From Asaia bogorensis (lineage in GTDB: Bacteria > Pseudomonadota > Alphaproteobacteria > Acetobacterales > Acetobacteraceae): a stretch of 64,000 nucleotides of DNA. The notes beneath the pieces were generated by a model. The model saw only the letters and a program-made list of their open reading frames with translations. It was not told the DNA's origin and made no database searches. Position 1 is the stretch's first letter; each line of letters opens with the position of its first letter. Below, in pieces: positions 1 through 8,767 of the stretch. Location: contig CALQTN020000004.1 of assembly GCA_943333505.2 (NCBI GenBank), positions 1-64,000 of the forward strand, read 5' to 3'. The position numbers and the translations under genes are program-made.

Positions 1-55
1 GGCGGCGAAGATCAGGGCCAGTGAAGTCAGATCGAAGCGCGATTGCGCGGGCCAT
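1..55 (-). mobile_element. IS630-family transposase, N-terminal fragment cut by window edge
   Basis: The reverse-strand frame reads MARAIALRSDFTGPDLRR before the window ends. From memory this is the usual opening of IS630-family (Tc1/mariner-like, DDE) transposases, whose N-terminus forms a helix-turn-helix that binds the ends of the element. The ATG at 55 has a GGAGG seven bases upstream. Only 18 codons are visible, so it cannot be said whether the copy is intact. I could not place its terminal inverted repeat or a TA target duplication with confidence in the bases up to 247. Confidence 0.6.
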
Positions 56-247
56 GGGCGAGCCTCCAATGCTCGCCAGGTTGAATCACATCATCGCCGC
101 GTCGGGGAATCCCCACCGTGAGTCAGAAGCCAAAGGCGTTGGTATAACTTCTGGTTCGGGACACTAGCAGGATGGAGCGTCCGGCGGGTGCGTCGCGGAT
201 AAGTTAGTATTAATTGACAAATAGGCGGGTTTGCGTTAGTTTCAATT

Positions 248-754
248 ATGCTTACGTTCACCTCCATCCTCACCGAGCTGCAAGCGGCCATCGCGGTCGT
301 GGCTGCACGCGAGCGCGCCCTGACGGTGCTGCTGGTGACGGTGTGGGGGCGGATTGCGCGGATACGGGGTCGGCTCGAACGCTTGATTGCGCGCTGGCGG
401 GCCGGGATTGTGGTGCCGGCGCGCAAATCCCGCGCCGGGGAGGCGCGGATTTCGGTGCGCGCAGGGGCAGCGTTGCCAACCGCGCCGGGCTGGCTGCTGG
501 TGCAGGTTGGCGCGGCGGCGTCCTATCGCGGGCAGTTGGAGCATTTGCTGTCGCAGGCTGAGTACGCGGAATTTCTGGCGGCGGTGCCGCAAGCCAGCCG
601 AATCCTCCGCCCGCTGTGTCGATTGTTGGGCATAGGGGTGCCGGCCGCGAAGCCGCGCAAAACGCTGCCGGAGTGGGGACCGCCTGGACCCGCGCCGGTG
701 ATGGCGCGGGCAGGGCTGGTGATGGGGCCGGGCGGTCGATTTTTCTATGTCTGA
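248..754 (+). CDS. Hypothetical protein, 168 aa
   Basis: The frame encodes 168 residues. The first 55 or so are Ala/Leu/Arg-rich and helical, with a hydrophobic heptad pattern around VLLVTVWGRIARI that suggests an amphipathic or membrane-associated helix. The middle (about 85-135) contains GQLEHLLSQAEYAEFLAAV, and the tail is Pro/Gly-rich, ending GPGGRFFYV. It recalls, from memory, small unannotated proteins that occur in many copies in Acetobacteraceae, often near insertion sequences, which fits the IS630 fragment just upstream. There is no good Shine-Dalgarno before the ATG, so the start is uncertain. No function can be assigned. Confidence 0.5.
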   Translation: MLTFTSILTELQAAIAVVAARERALTVLLVTVWGRIARIRGRLERLIARWRAGIVVPARKSRAGEARISVRAGAALPTAPGWLLVQVGAAASYRGQLEHLLSQAEYAEFLAAVPQASRILRPLCRLLGIGVPAAKPRKTLPEWGPPGPAPVMARAGLVMGPGGRFFYV

Positions 755-783
755 GACGACGGGGAAATGCGCGATCTATTTGA

Positions 784-795
784 TACGATATCGTA
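784..795. repeat. 12-bp perfect palindrome TACGATATCGTA
   Basis: A 12-base perfect palindrome lies in the short gap between the end of the unknown gene at 754 and the end of the leftward phosphatase gene at 816. The genes are convergent, so a promoter operator is not expected here. It may be chance or a protein-binding site. Confidence 0.3.
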
Positions 796-815
796 ATAAA
801 TTAAGGCCCCATCAC

Positions 816-1568
816 TCAATCCAGCAGCAAAACCCTGAGACGATCGCGCTTTGCACCGGTGAGCCCGACCTTGTCTTCGAGATAGTCATCCATGGTGGGA
901 TAGGCGGCATCGATGGCCGCGAAGGCGGCATCGAGAAAGGACGGATGGGCGCTGAGCAGCATTTTCGCTGCCGCCGGCGGGAGATGGGACGCCAGATCGG
1001 CCGGTGGCTGCCAGATCCGATTGGTGGCGAGGTAGTCATGGCTGATGGTCGCGCGGTCCACCCCCAACGCCGACAGGATCAGGGTGGCCGCAAACCCTGT
1101 GCGGTCCTTGCCGGCGGTGCAATGAAACAGCAGTGGAATATCCTCGGCCAGGATCAGGTCGAACATCGCCTGATACTGATAGGCCCAGTCCAGCGCATAG
1201 GCGGCATAGGCCTGGCACAGCACGGCGATCACGTCATCGCCATTAGCCTCACTGTTTTTGGCGAGATCGGCGAGGGAGGCGCCAATTGTGGGTTGGATCC
1301 CAAGCTTGTGGAGCCGTACCCCGGATGGCAGACGGGAGGGGGCTTTGGCCTGTTCGGCTTCACCCCGGAAATCGCAGACTGTGCGCAGGCCGAGGCTTGC
1401 GAACGCCGCGAGATCGGTATCGGTCAGGCTGTGGAGGGCGGCACTGCGAAACAGCCGGCCGCGAGCGACAACGCGGCCATCGGTGGTGGCCCATCCGCCC
1501 ATGTCGCGCACGTTGCTGGCGCCCTGCATGGCGATCACCAAGGGCAGATCGGTGCTCACATCGTTCAT
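816..1568 (-). CDS. Tyrosine-protein phosphatase (Y_phosphatase3 / dual-specificity type)
   Basis: Cytoplasmic protein of 250 residues that should remove phosphate from phosphotyrosine or a related phosphoester. The P-loop HCTAGKDRTG starts at about residue 149, giving Cys150 as nucleophile and Arg156 as phosphate-binding arginine. The family's early NVRDMGG motif is at 19-25, and the CDFR segment with the likely general-acid region is at 65-68. There is no signal peptide or membrane segment. Its start codon overlaps the stop of the upstream metallo-hydrolase gene (ATGA), so the two are translationally coupled and are the last genes of a leftward operon that begins with a TPR protein. The substrate is not evident; lipid or sugar phosphates are known for some relatives. 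Confidence 0.88.
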   Translation of the reverse strand: MNDVSTDLPLVIAMQGASNVRDMGGWATTDGRVVARGRLFRSAALHSLTDTDLAAFASLGLRTVCDFRGEAEQAKAPSRLPSGVRLHKLGIQPTIGASLADLAKNSEANGDDVIAVLCQAYAAYALDWAYQYQAMFDLILAEDIPLLFHCTAGKDRTGFAATLILSALGVDRATISHDYLATNRIWQPPADLASHLPPAAAKMLLSAHPSFLDAAFAAIDAAYPTMDDYLEDKVGLTGAKRDRLRVLLLD

Positions 1569-2452
1569 TTCGGGCCCTCAAGAAACTCGAAACGAAACCC
1601 GTCGCCGTGTTGGCGGACGAAGCCGGTATGCGGTACGCCGAAATGAGCGGGGAAGACCTGGGCGTTGCGGGCGACGCAATTGGCCAGCATCTGGCGGCGC
1701 GACTGCTCGGCGAGGCGCGGATCGGCATCGAAGCCGGACGACCATTCCGGGCGATAGACCTGGATTGGGTGGTGCATGACGTCACCGACGAAGATGCCTT
1801 CGCGGCCGCCGGAAATCAGCCGCAGCATGACATGGCCGGGGGCGTGGCCGGGGGCGGGCTCGATCAACAGCCCGTCGCCGATCTGATCGGTCATTTCGAC
1901 CAGGACGGCCTGGCCCGACGCAATCACCGGGAGCACGCTGTCGGTAAAGATTTCGGCCTGGGCGGCGCGCAGGGTCTTGTTCAGGCTTGGGTCCCAATGA
2001 TCACGTTCGACCCGCGACATCACGTATTTCGCGTTTGGGAAGGTCGGCACCCAGCGGCCGTCGAGCAGCTTGGTGTTCCAGCCGACATGATCGACGTGAA
2101 GATGGGTGCACATCACGTAATCGACATCTTCGGGCTGCACCCCGGCGGCCGCGAGGCGGTCCAGATATGGGGTGTTGAGCATGTGGAAACGGTCTGAGCC
2201 CGGCCGGTTCTTGCCATTGCCGCAGCAGGTATCGACGAGGATGGTGTGGTGCGCGGTCTTGATCACCCAGGAATGGATCGAGGAGACGAATTTGCCGGTT
2301 TCGGTTTGATAGTAGTTCGGCGCCAGCCAATGGCCGTGTTCCTCAAGGATCGCCGGGTCCCAATCGGGCAGCAGATGATTGGCTGGGAAGCCGGGGCCCA
2401 TCTGTTCCATCACCCGGGTAATCGTGGTGTCGCCGAGGCGGTGCGTTGTCAT
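1565..2452 (-). CDS. MBL-fold metallo-hydrolase (lactonase-like)
   Basis: A metallo-beta-lactamase-fold hydrolase of 295 residues. The zinc-binding motif HLHVDH lies at about residues 117-122 and is preceded by VMCT, and the later GHAPGHV segment supplies a further metal-ligand histidine. The overall layout resembles the AHL-lactonase/AttM-like branch, but the substrate cannot be fixed. I chose the ATG at 2452 because GGAG sits six bases upstream; the frame stays open to 2485, but that would overlap the end of the preceding gene. The stop overlaps the start of the phosphatase gene by four bases, and only 19 bases separate it from the TPR gene upstream, so all three form one transcription unit. 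Confidence 0.85.
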   Translation of the reverse strand: MTTHRLGDTTITRVMEQMGPGFPANHLLPDWDPAILEEHGHWLAPNYYQTETGKFVSSIHSWVIKTAHHTILVDTCCGNGKNRPGSDRFHMLNTPYLDRLAAAGVQPEDVDYVMCTHLHVDHVGWNTKLLDGRWVPTFPNAKYVMSRVERDHWDPSLNKTLRAAQAEIFTDSVLPVIASGQAVLVEMTDQIGDGLLIEPAPGHAPGHVMLRLISGGREGIFVGDVMHHPIQVYRPEWSSGFDADPRLAEQSRRQMLANCVARNAQVFPAHFGVPHTGFVRQHGDGFRFEFLEGPK

Positions 2453-2471
2453 AATCATCTCCGATAAAGGG

Positions 2472-4280
2472 CTATTCAGCCTCATTCAACATGCGGTTGA
2501 GGTCGTTCAGGAAGAGCGGGTTGTTGGGCGATTGCTGCAAGGCACGGCGCATGTAGACGATTGCAGCGTTGCGTTGGCCGACCATTTCGAGCGCAATTGC
2601 TTTAGCGTGCAGCACGCCCGGGCTCGTGACGTTCCCGGCAATCAGGACTGTCATCATCTCGAGAGCCGGGACGGGTCTGCCAAGGGCGAGCTGTGACCAG
2701 CCGCGGATCATCATTGCTTGCCCGCTATTCGGGGTTTCCTTCAGGATTGTTTCGGCTTCGGCGAGGGCTTCCTCGGCGCGTCCGACACTCAGCAGCACAT
2801 TGGCACGCAGCGCCCGGCTGGAAAGACGTTGCGGATGGTTGGCGATTTCGATGTCGAGCTGCGCGAGGGCCGGGGCCAGAAGCTTCTTGCCCATGAGCGC
2901 GTTGGCCAAAACTTCGTGAACGCCGGGATGACTGGGGCGCAATGCCACCGCCTGGCGGGCGACGGCGATGCCTTCGTCGATACGGCCGAGCACGCTGTGC
3001 AACGCGCTCTCCTGGATCATGGCGTCGATGTCCTCGGGATCCACCCGCAGCGCCGAGCGCACTTCGCGGAACGCTTCGTTGAACCGGCCGGATGCGGTGA
3101 ACAGCCGCGCTGTGGCCTTACGGCCCCAGATCGAGCCGCCATCGACCTCGATCATTTTCTGGCCGGCTTCCAATGCGTCCTGCGGTTTGCCGAGCTGGAG
3201 CAAGGCCATCGCGCGAATATACCAGCCCGGGGCAAATCGCGGGGCGCGGGCGGTCAGGTTATCGGCGAAGGCCAAGGCATCCTCGGCGCGGCTGCCGTTG
3301 ATTAACAGGCGGGCAAGCAGGAAGCCGAGGGTGTTCAGGCTCGCCTGGTCGAGCCGTCCGGTGTTGCGGAGTTGCTCGAGGCGGCCTTGGACCAGCTCCT
3401 GCTGATAGATGTTCTGATAGACATACCAGGCATAAAGCCGGGGCTGGGCAATCTGCCAGACTTCCGGGGCGGCCGCGATCAACGCCTTGTCGAGCTCAGC
3501 TTCGGTATAGCCAGAGACATCCGCAATCTGGCCATATCCTGGCACGCGCAGGCGCAGCGACAGGGTGTTGTCGGGTGCGATGACCAGCTCCCCAGTTACC
3601 CGCGTGGTCCACAGGCCCAACAGATCGCGTATCCAAGCGGCGCTGCGGTGCCAGATACTTGTGCTCGCGGTCACTTCGACTTCGACCTGAGCACCCCCCA
3701 ACTCATTGGCGGGCCGCTCGGTCGGGTCGCCGAGCGTGAGCCGACGTACTGCCAGAATGTTGTCAGCCAGCCTGGTGCCGAGAATGGCGCGATCAATGCC
3801 GCGGGCAACCAGTTGCTCGGGGACGTCAATGCGGGCGATTTCGATGCCGATGCCGCGGACCTCCCGCACCATCAGCGTGACAGGGGTTGCAATGGCTGCG
3901 AGCGGCACGCCGATAATCACCAGCCAGCGCAGCAGGCGCAGCCCCGCCCGCAGGCTCCACCGGATCGCCCGTTCGATAACGATCACCGATTGATCGAGCG
4001 CACTGGATAGTTGCGGCCATATTGCTGCGGATTTGGCACGGCGGCTCGATCGTGTGCGCCTGGGATCAGGTGGCGGCATCAACGGCACCTCGCGGTCCCG
4101 GTTCCGGCCCACCAGAGGTGGCAATGGCGGGGTATTTGCCTTGGCGCTGGCACGCGACGAGTTGGCGCGCTGGTGGATGCTCGCCGTCAGCAGGTCGGTG
4201 CTTGCATCGCGACGGCGTGCCCGTGGCGATCGACGGCGCAATCCGAACAACGCGCGAATAAAGTCGCCGATCCCTGCCAT
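2472..4280 (-). CDS. Membrane-anchored tetratricopeptide-repeat protein
   Basis: A 602-residue protein. Residues 1-110 are Arg/Pro/Ser-rich and probably disordered in the cytoplasm. A single membrane helix runs from about 119 to 138 (LVIIGVPLAAIATPVTLMV). After it comes a mixed alpha/beta region (about 140-290), then tandem TPR-like helical repeats (about 320-600) such as FAPGWYIRAMALLQLGKPQDAL and SGQAMMIRGWSQLALGRPVPAL. The TPR part is therefore predicted to be periplasmic and to act as a protein-binding scaffold. It heads a leftward operon with the metallo-hydrolase and the tyrosine phosphatase and is divergent from the histidine kinase at 4552. No specific family was recognised beyond the repeats. 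Confidence 0.82.
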   Translation of the reverse strand: MAGIGDFIRALFGLRRRSPRARRRDASTDLLTASIHQRANSSRASAKANTPPLPPLVGRNRDREVPLMPPPDPRRTRSSRRAKSAAIWPQLSSALDQSVIVIERAIRWSLRAGLRLLRWLVIIGVPLAAIATPVTLMVREVRGIGIEIARIDVPEQLVARGIDRAILGTRLADNILAVRRLTLGDPTERPANELGGAQVEVEVTASTSIWHRSAAWIRDLLGLWTTRVTGELVIAPDNTLSLRLRVPGYGQIADVSGYTEAELDKALIAAAPEVWQIAQPRLYAWYVYQNIYQQELVQGRLEQLRNTGRLDQASLNTLGFLLARLLINGSRAEDALAFADNLTARAPRFAPGWYIRAMALLQLGKPQDALEAGQKMIEVDGGSIWGRKATARLFTASGRFNEAFREVRSALRVDPEDIDAMIQESALHSVLGRIDEGIAVARQAVALRPSHPGVHEVLANALMGKKLLAPALAQLDIEIANHPQRLSSRALRANVLLSVGRAEEALAEAETILKETPNSGQAMMIRGWSQLALGRPVPALEMMTVLIAGNVTSPGVLHAKAIALEMVGQRNAAIVYMRRALQQSPNNPLFLNDLNRMLNEAE

Positions 4281-4551
4281 GTGATCAGCTTGACGAGGAG
4301 TGCGGCACGGTACGACGCGCCGGGCGACAGAGGGAAGAAAACAACACGCTCATCAGATAAGTCCGTCCCTTCAAAGCGTCTGATTTCAATCACCGGAAGC
4401 CATTCTACACGGTGCATCGCGACCGAAGCCAGCGATATCACATTGGCATAGGTTCGGTATATTGGCCGGCACATTGGACGCCTGCGGGTGCGGCTCCTAT
4501 GGTGCCTTGATAGGTCGTCGTCGTGCAACAACCCCAAGGAACCTTGTGCTG

Positions 4552-6342
4552 ATGGTTGACGCTGTGGTGCGAGTTGGTTGGATGCACTGGCTCCGCCCGA
4601 TCGCGGCGTTTGGCAGGTTGTGGGCTGCTGCCGTGTTGTTACCAGTTATCGCGCTGGCGGCGGCGGGGGCGTGGACCTGGAATAATGTGATGGCGACAGC
4701 CCGCAGCGACATGGCACGCACAACAGACATGGTGCATGCGCAGGTGTTGCGCGGGCTTGAAACCCAGGAAGCGGTGCTGGCCGCGATTGATGCCTATCTT
4801 AGCCCGCTGGCCTGGGATCAGATCGATCGTTCGTCTGCAGCGCATGCATTTATGCGCCGGATTGCGGAGGCAACTCCCATGGTTGAAACGCTCGGCGCGG
4901 TTGACCCGGCCGGCTTCATCGCAGTTGGCAATGAAAGCGCGAACCTGCCACGTATCAACCTGAAGTTCCGAGACTATGTGAAAGCCTGGCCTGTTGGCAG
5001 CGCACCGGGCCGCACTTTTTTCAGTCCGGTGACGATTAGCCGAACCGATGGCCGGCGCCACGTCTATGCATCCCGACCCCATCTTGGTCCCGATGGACGA
5101 AGTGACGGGGGCATTCTGGTCGCGACGCTGACACCAAGTATTTTTGAGGCAAGTTTCGCCCAGGTTGTACAATCCGCCCAAACCGGCCTCAGCCTCGTAC
5201 TGAATGACGGATCGTTACTGGCGCGCTACCCCGCTCCGGTGGTGGGTGAGGGCGAGCGGATGGCTCCAGACGATTTGGCGATACCTGCATTGCGCGCTGA
5301 CCCCGGAACAGGTCTCAGTTTTGGGGCTCGTGGATGGTTGCTTGCCGGCGGCGAACTGATCGTTACCCGCCCGGTCGCGAACTACGACATGCACATCATT
5401 CATCGGCTCGACCCGGCTACGGTACAGGCGGAGTTATATCGTCAGATGTTGTCGCCAACCCTCGCCGCTGTGGCCGCCATGCTTCTTTTGTTGGCGTTGA
5501 CTGCGCGGACCCAAGCCCTGACCCTCGCGGAACAGCGGCACCTTCAGCAACGTATGTTGAGCGCGGAAGCGAATGCCCATGCGGCAACTGAACTTGCCAC
5601 GTTTGAGGCACGGATGCGTCAATCTGCGAGTATTGTGGCAATTGGACAGATGTCCGCAGGTATCGTCCATGATTTTAACAATTTGCTGCAAACAATACTC
5701 GTGCAGTCTGAGCAGGCGCGGGCGGCCAGGAGCCTTGATGTTGCCCATCGTGCCGTTTCGCTGATCCAGATAGCCAGCGAACGCGGGATTGGTCTGACCC
5801 GCCGATTGCTCGACATGACCCGGCGTGAATCTGGGCGTCCAGACACAGTGCCCCAGCGCCAACCCCAGATGGTCGAGCCGATCCTCAGCGATATCGCCGC
5901 GATTTTGTCAGCAGGTGCGTTGGGCGCCGGCATACATCTCGACATCGCGCCAGTGTCGGCCAATCTGCCCCAGGTAAAGATCGAGGCGGCTGAACTTGAA
6001 GCGGTGCTGATCAATCTGCTGGTAAACGCCCGCGATGCCATGCCCGCAGGCGGAAAAATTTTGATCTCCGCGATCGAAATTTATCGTCTTCCCGGCGCGT
6101 ATCCAGACCTTGCCCCCGGTTGCTATGTGCAGATTGAGGTGCACGATACCGGCGTCGGCATGAATTCGGAAACCCTTGCCCGCGCCGGGGAGGCTTTTTT
6201 TACAACCAAGCCGTCTGGTCGAGGCACCGGGCTGGGTTTGTCGATGGCGCGGGGGTTTGCACGAGATCATGGCGGCGGCCTGATCCTCGAAAGTGCCGAG
6301 GGCACGGGCACCATCGTCCGGATATTGCTGCCGGTTGCGTGA
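4552..6342 (+). CDS. Membrane sensor histidine kinase without receiver domain
   Basis: A 596-residue sensor kinase. There is a membrane helix at about 22-42, a periplasmic sensor region (about 43-297, PDC/Cache-like by layout), and a second membrane helix at about 300-320. The phosphoacceptor box GQMSAGIVHDFNNLL has His373. The ATPase domain has the N box INLLVNARDAM (about 487-497), DTGVGM (from 532) and GRGTGLGLSMARGF (about 558-571). The start at 4552 was chosen over an open frame from 4462 because AAGGA precedes it and the shorter protein begins just before the first membrane helix. No response regulator lies next to it, so it is an orphan kinase here; its neighbour across the divergent promoter is the TPR operon. 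Confidence 0.88.
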   Translation: MVDAVVRVGWMHWLRPIAAFGRLWAAAVLLPVIALAAAGAWTWNNVMATARSDMARTTDMVHAQVLRGLETQEAVLAAIDAYLSPLAWDQIDRSSAAHAFMRRIAEATPMVETLGAVDPAGFIAVGNESANLPRINLKFRDYVKAWPVGSAPGRTFFSPVTISRTDGRRHVYASRPHLGPDGRSDGGILVATLTPSIFEASFAQVVQSAQTGLSLVLNDGSLLARYPAPVVGEGERMAPDDLAIPALRADPGTGLSFGARGWLLAGGELIVTRPVANYDMHIIHRLDPATVQAELYRQMLSPTLAAVAAMLLLLALTARTQALTLAEQRHLQQRMLSAEANAHAATELATFEARMRQSASIVAIGQMSAGIVHDFNNLLQTILVQSEQARAARSLDVAHRAVSLIQIASERGIGLTRRLLDMTRRESGRPDTVPQRQPQMVEPILSDIAAILSAGALGAGIHLDIAPVSANLPQVKIEAAELEAVLINLLVNARDAMPAGGKILISAIEIYRLPGAYPDLAPGCYVQIEVHDTGVGMNSETLARAGEAFFTTKPSGRGTGLGLSMARGFARDHGGGLILESAEGTGTIVRILLPVA

Positions 6343-6351
6343 CGGGCCGCT

Positions 6352-7482
6352 TCACCCTGCAAATTCAGCACGGATCTGATTGTTATGTGATCCAATCGCT
6401 GGCACTCGGCCAAGGGCGCGTGGCCCGTCCGAAATAATAACCGGCGGCGCGACCAACGAGATCGGTCCCACCTCTGTATCCACAGAAATCCGCCGCAGCG
6501 CCGGATGGGTGGCGAGGTCGGCAACTTCGTTAACAAACCCGAACGCGGTATTAGCCGCTTTGAGCTTGGCGGCGGCCTCGTCCCGTGACATTCGAACAAA
6601 ATGCGCGGCGATATAGGGATCGACCACATCACGATTTGCCACCCGAACGGTGTTGCTTTCAAAACCTGGTCGTTTGGGCAATTCGGGTTCTTCGAGAAAC
6701 ACGCGGCAGAAGCTCGCCCATTCGCGTTCGTTCTGGATGCTGATCAACACTAACGCTCCGTCGACAAGCTTAAAGGCGCCGTAGGGGCAGATCGAAGGAT
6801 GGGCCAGACCCATACGGGGCGGGGCTTTGCCGAGGCCTTCGTAAAACCCGAGCGGCACGTTCATCCAGTCCGCCATTCCATCGAACAGGCTGACCTTGAT
6901 GCCTTTGCCCTGGCCGGTAATGCCGCGCGCGATCAATGCTTCCAGCACCCCGGCATGGGCCGCCATGCCGCAGGCAATGTCGCAGGCGGAAACGCCGACC
7001 CGGCCTGGCCCGATCGGATCGCCGGTGACGGCCGCGAGCCCAGATTCCGCCTGCACCAGCAGATCGTAAGCCTTCATCTCCGCATAGGGCCCTTCATCGC
7101 CATACCCCGAAATATCGACAGTAATCAGGCGTGGGTGCGCTATCCGCAGCGTGTCCGACCCGAAGCCCGCGCGCGCTGCTGCCCCCGGCGCCAGATTCTG
7201 GATGAACACATCCGCTTTCGCTAACAAACGATGGATTAGCGCCGCATCCGCTTTGTCCTTGATGTCAATCGTCAGGCTTTGTTTGCCGCGATTGAGCCAG
7301 ACAAAATAGCTCGACAGCCCGTTCGCCGCCTTGTCGTACGCGCGCGCAAAATCACCCTCCGGCCTTTCGAGCTTGATAATCCTGGCACCGGCATCGGCAA
7401 GGCGGGAACTGCAATAGGGCGCGGCAACAGCCTGTTCCAGGGAGACGACCAGGAGGCCTTCGAGGGGGCGAGCGGACGACAA
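6352..7482 (-). CDS. CaiB/BaiF-family CoA transferase
   Basis: A family III CoA transferase of 376 residues, slightly short for the family (about 400). It moves CoA between carboxylic acids through an enzyme-bound anhydride. The N-terminal Rossmann-like segment LEGLLVVSLEQAVAAPYCSS, the NRGKQSLTIDIK motif at about 64-75 and the catalytic aspartate in VSACDIACGM (Asp168) are all present. The gene starts with TTG at 7482, with AAGGA eight bases upstream and no better ATG nearby. It follows the acyl-CoA dehydrogenase gene on the same strand after 73 bases, so the pair probably activates and oxidises the same carboxylic acid. Which acid is not evident. Confidence 0.87.
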   Translation of the reverse strand: MSSARPLEGLLVVSLEQAVAAPYCSSRLADAGARIIKLERPEGDFARAYDKAANGLSSYFVWLNRGKQSLTIDIKDKADAALIHRLLAKADVFIQNLAPGAAARAGFGSDTLRIAHPRLITVDISGYGDEGPYAEMKAYDLLVQAESGLAAVTGDPIGPGRVGVSACDIACGMAAHAGVLEALIARGITGQGKGIKVSLFDGMADWMNVPLGFYEGLGKAPPRMGLAHPSICPYGAFKLVDGALVLISIQNEREWASFCRVFLEEPELPKRPGFESNTVRVANRDVVDPYIAAHFVRMSRDEAAAKLKAANTAFGFVNEVADLATHPALRRISVDTEVGPISLVAPPVIISDGPRALGRVPAIGSHNNQIRAEFAG

Positions 7483-7519
7483 GGTAATGATCCTTTCAAG
7501 AGAAGCCTAAGACAGGTCC

Positions 7520-7562
7520 TGCGTTTATTCACAAAGAAGAAGTGCGTCCTTTGCTTCAATAG
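7520..7562. repeat. Degenerate copy of the GTTC...GAAC palindromic repeat
   Basis: The stretch around TTCACAAAGAAGAAG between the CoA transferase and the acyl-CoA dehydrogenase genes resembles, on the reverse strand, the repeat found in full at 28137, 47182 and 62627. The left arm is eroded. It contains the stop codon of the dehydrogenase gene. Confidence 0.35.
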
Positions 7563-8704
7563 CTCCGAGGCATTCCCAGCACATGCTCCGCCACGTACGA
7601 CAATATCAGGTTGGTCGAAATCGGTGCCACTTGATACAGTCGCGCCTCGCGGAATTTGCGCTCAACATCGTATTCCTCGGCGAAGCCGAACCCGCCATGG
7701 GTCTGGATGCAGGCTTCGGCGGCCGCCCAGGCGCAGTCGGCGGCAAGCATTTTGGCGATGTTGGCTTCCTCGCCGCAATGCTCGCCGGCATCAAATTTGC
7801 GCAACCCTTCCTGCACCAGCAACTCGGCGGCACGCATCTGGGCGTAGGCTTTGGCGATCGGGAACTGCACGCCCTGATTTTGTCCGATCGGGCGGCCGAA
7901 CACCACGCGGCTATTGGCATAGGCGGTGGCTTTTTCGATGAACCATTTGGTGTCGCCGATCGATTCTGACGCAATCAGCAACCTTTCCGCGTTCATCCCG
8001 TCAAGAATATATTTGAATCCGCGGCCTTCCACCCCGATCAGATTTTCCGCAGGCACCTCCATATTGTCGAAAAATACCTCGGTGGAATTATGGTTCATCA
8101 TGCTGCGGATCGGCCGGATGGTGAGCCCTTTGCCGAGCGACGATTTCATATCGACGATGAAGGTCGATAGCCCTTCGGTGCGTTTGGCGGTCTGATCTTT
8201 CGGCGTCGTGCGGGCCAGTAGCAGCATCAGGTCGGAATGCTCGGCCCGACTGGTCCAGACTTTCTGCCCATTGACGATATATTTGTCGCCCTCTTTGCGG
8301 GCAAAGGTCCGCAGCGACGTGGTATCGGTGCCGCTGGTCGGTTCGGTCACACCGAACGCCTGCAGGCGCAGTTCCCCGGTCGCGATCTTGGGCAGATAAT
8401 GCTGTTTCTGGGCGTCCGAGCCATGCCGCAGGATTGTGCCCATAATATACATCTGCGCATGGCAGGCGGCGGCGTTGCTACCGGCATGATGGATGGTTTC
8501 GAGAATTGCCGACGCCGCCGAGAGCGGCAACCCGGCGCCGCCATATTCTTCGGGGATGAGGGCGCCGAGATAGCCGGCTGAGGTCAGCGCCTGAACGAAT
8601 TCGGTTGGATAGCCGCGCACGACGTCGAGCTTGCGCCAATATTCGCCGGGGAATTTGGCGCATAGCTTGGCGACCTCGTCGCGGATTTCGGTGTGGGCGG
8701 TCAT
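7556..8704 (-). CDS. Acyl-CoA dehydrogenase family protein
   Basis: An FAD-dependent acyl-CoA dehydrogenase of 382 residues in the usual order: N-terminal helices, a middle beta domain with VTEPTSGTDTTSLRT and VNGQKVWTSRAEHSDLM, and a C-terminal helical domain with the THGGFGFAEEYDVERKFREAR motif. It should insert an alpha-beta double bond into an acyl-CoA and pass electrons to ETF. At the usual catalytic-glutamate site (YEGT in MCAD-like enzymes) this protein reads YQVAPIST, so the base must lie elsewhere, as in isovaleryl-CoA dehydrogenase, or the activity differs. A strong CGGAGG precedes the ATG. It is followed by the CoA transferase in the same direction. Confidence 0.9.
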   Translation of the reverse strand: MTAHTEIRDEVAKLCAKFPGEYWRKLDVVRGYPTEFVQALTSAGYLGALIPEEYGGAGLPLSAASAILETIHHAGSNAAACHAQMYIMGTILRHGSDAQKQHYLPKIATGELRLQAFGVTEPTSGTDTTSLRTFARKEGDKYIVNGQKVWTSRAEHSDLMLLLARTTPKDQTAKRTEGLSTFIVDMKSSLGKGLTIRPIRSMMNHNSTEVFFDNMEVPAENLIGVEGRGFKYILDGMNAERLLIASESIGDTKWFIEKATAYANSRVVFGRPIGQNQGVQFPIAKAYAQMRAAELLVQEGLRKFDAGEHCGEEANIAKMLAADCAWAAAEACIQTHGGFGFAEEYDVERKFREARLYQVAPISTNLILSYVAEHVLGMPRSY

Positions 8705-8767
8705 CAGATCCTCCGTTTTCAGATGACGGGATTAAGGCGCAGAACCGTGGTGCGCAAGCGCTGCGGA

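Noticed and set aside
4187-4537. Possible small leftward gene upstream of the TPR gene
   Set aside because: Part of it reads protein-like, but it overlaps the start of the TPR gene and no ribosome binding site was found.
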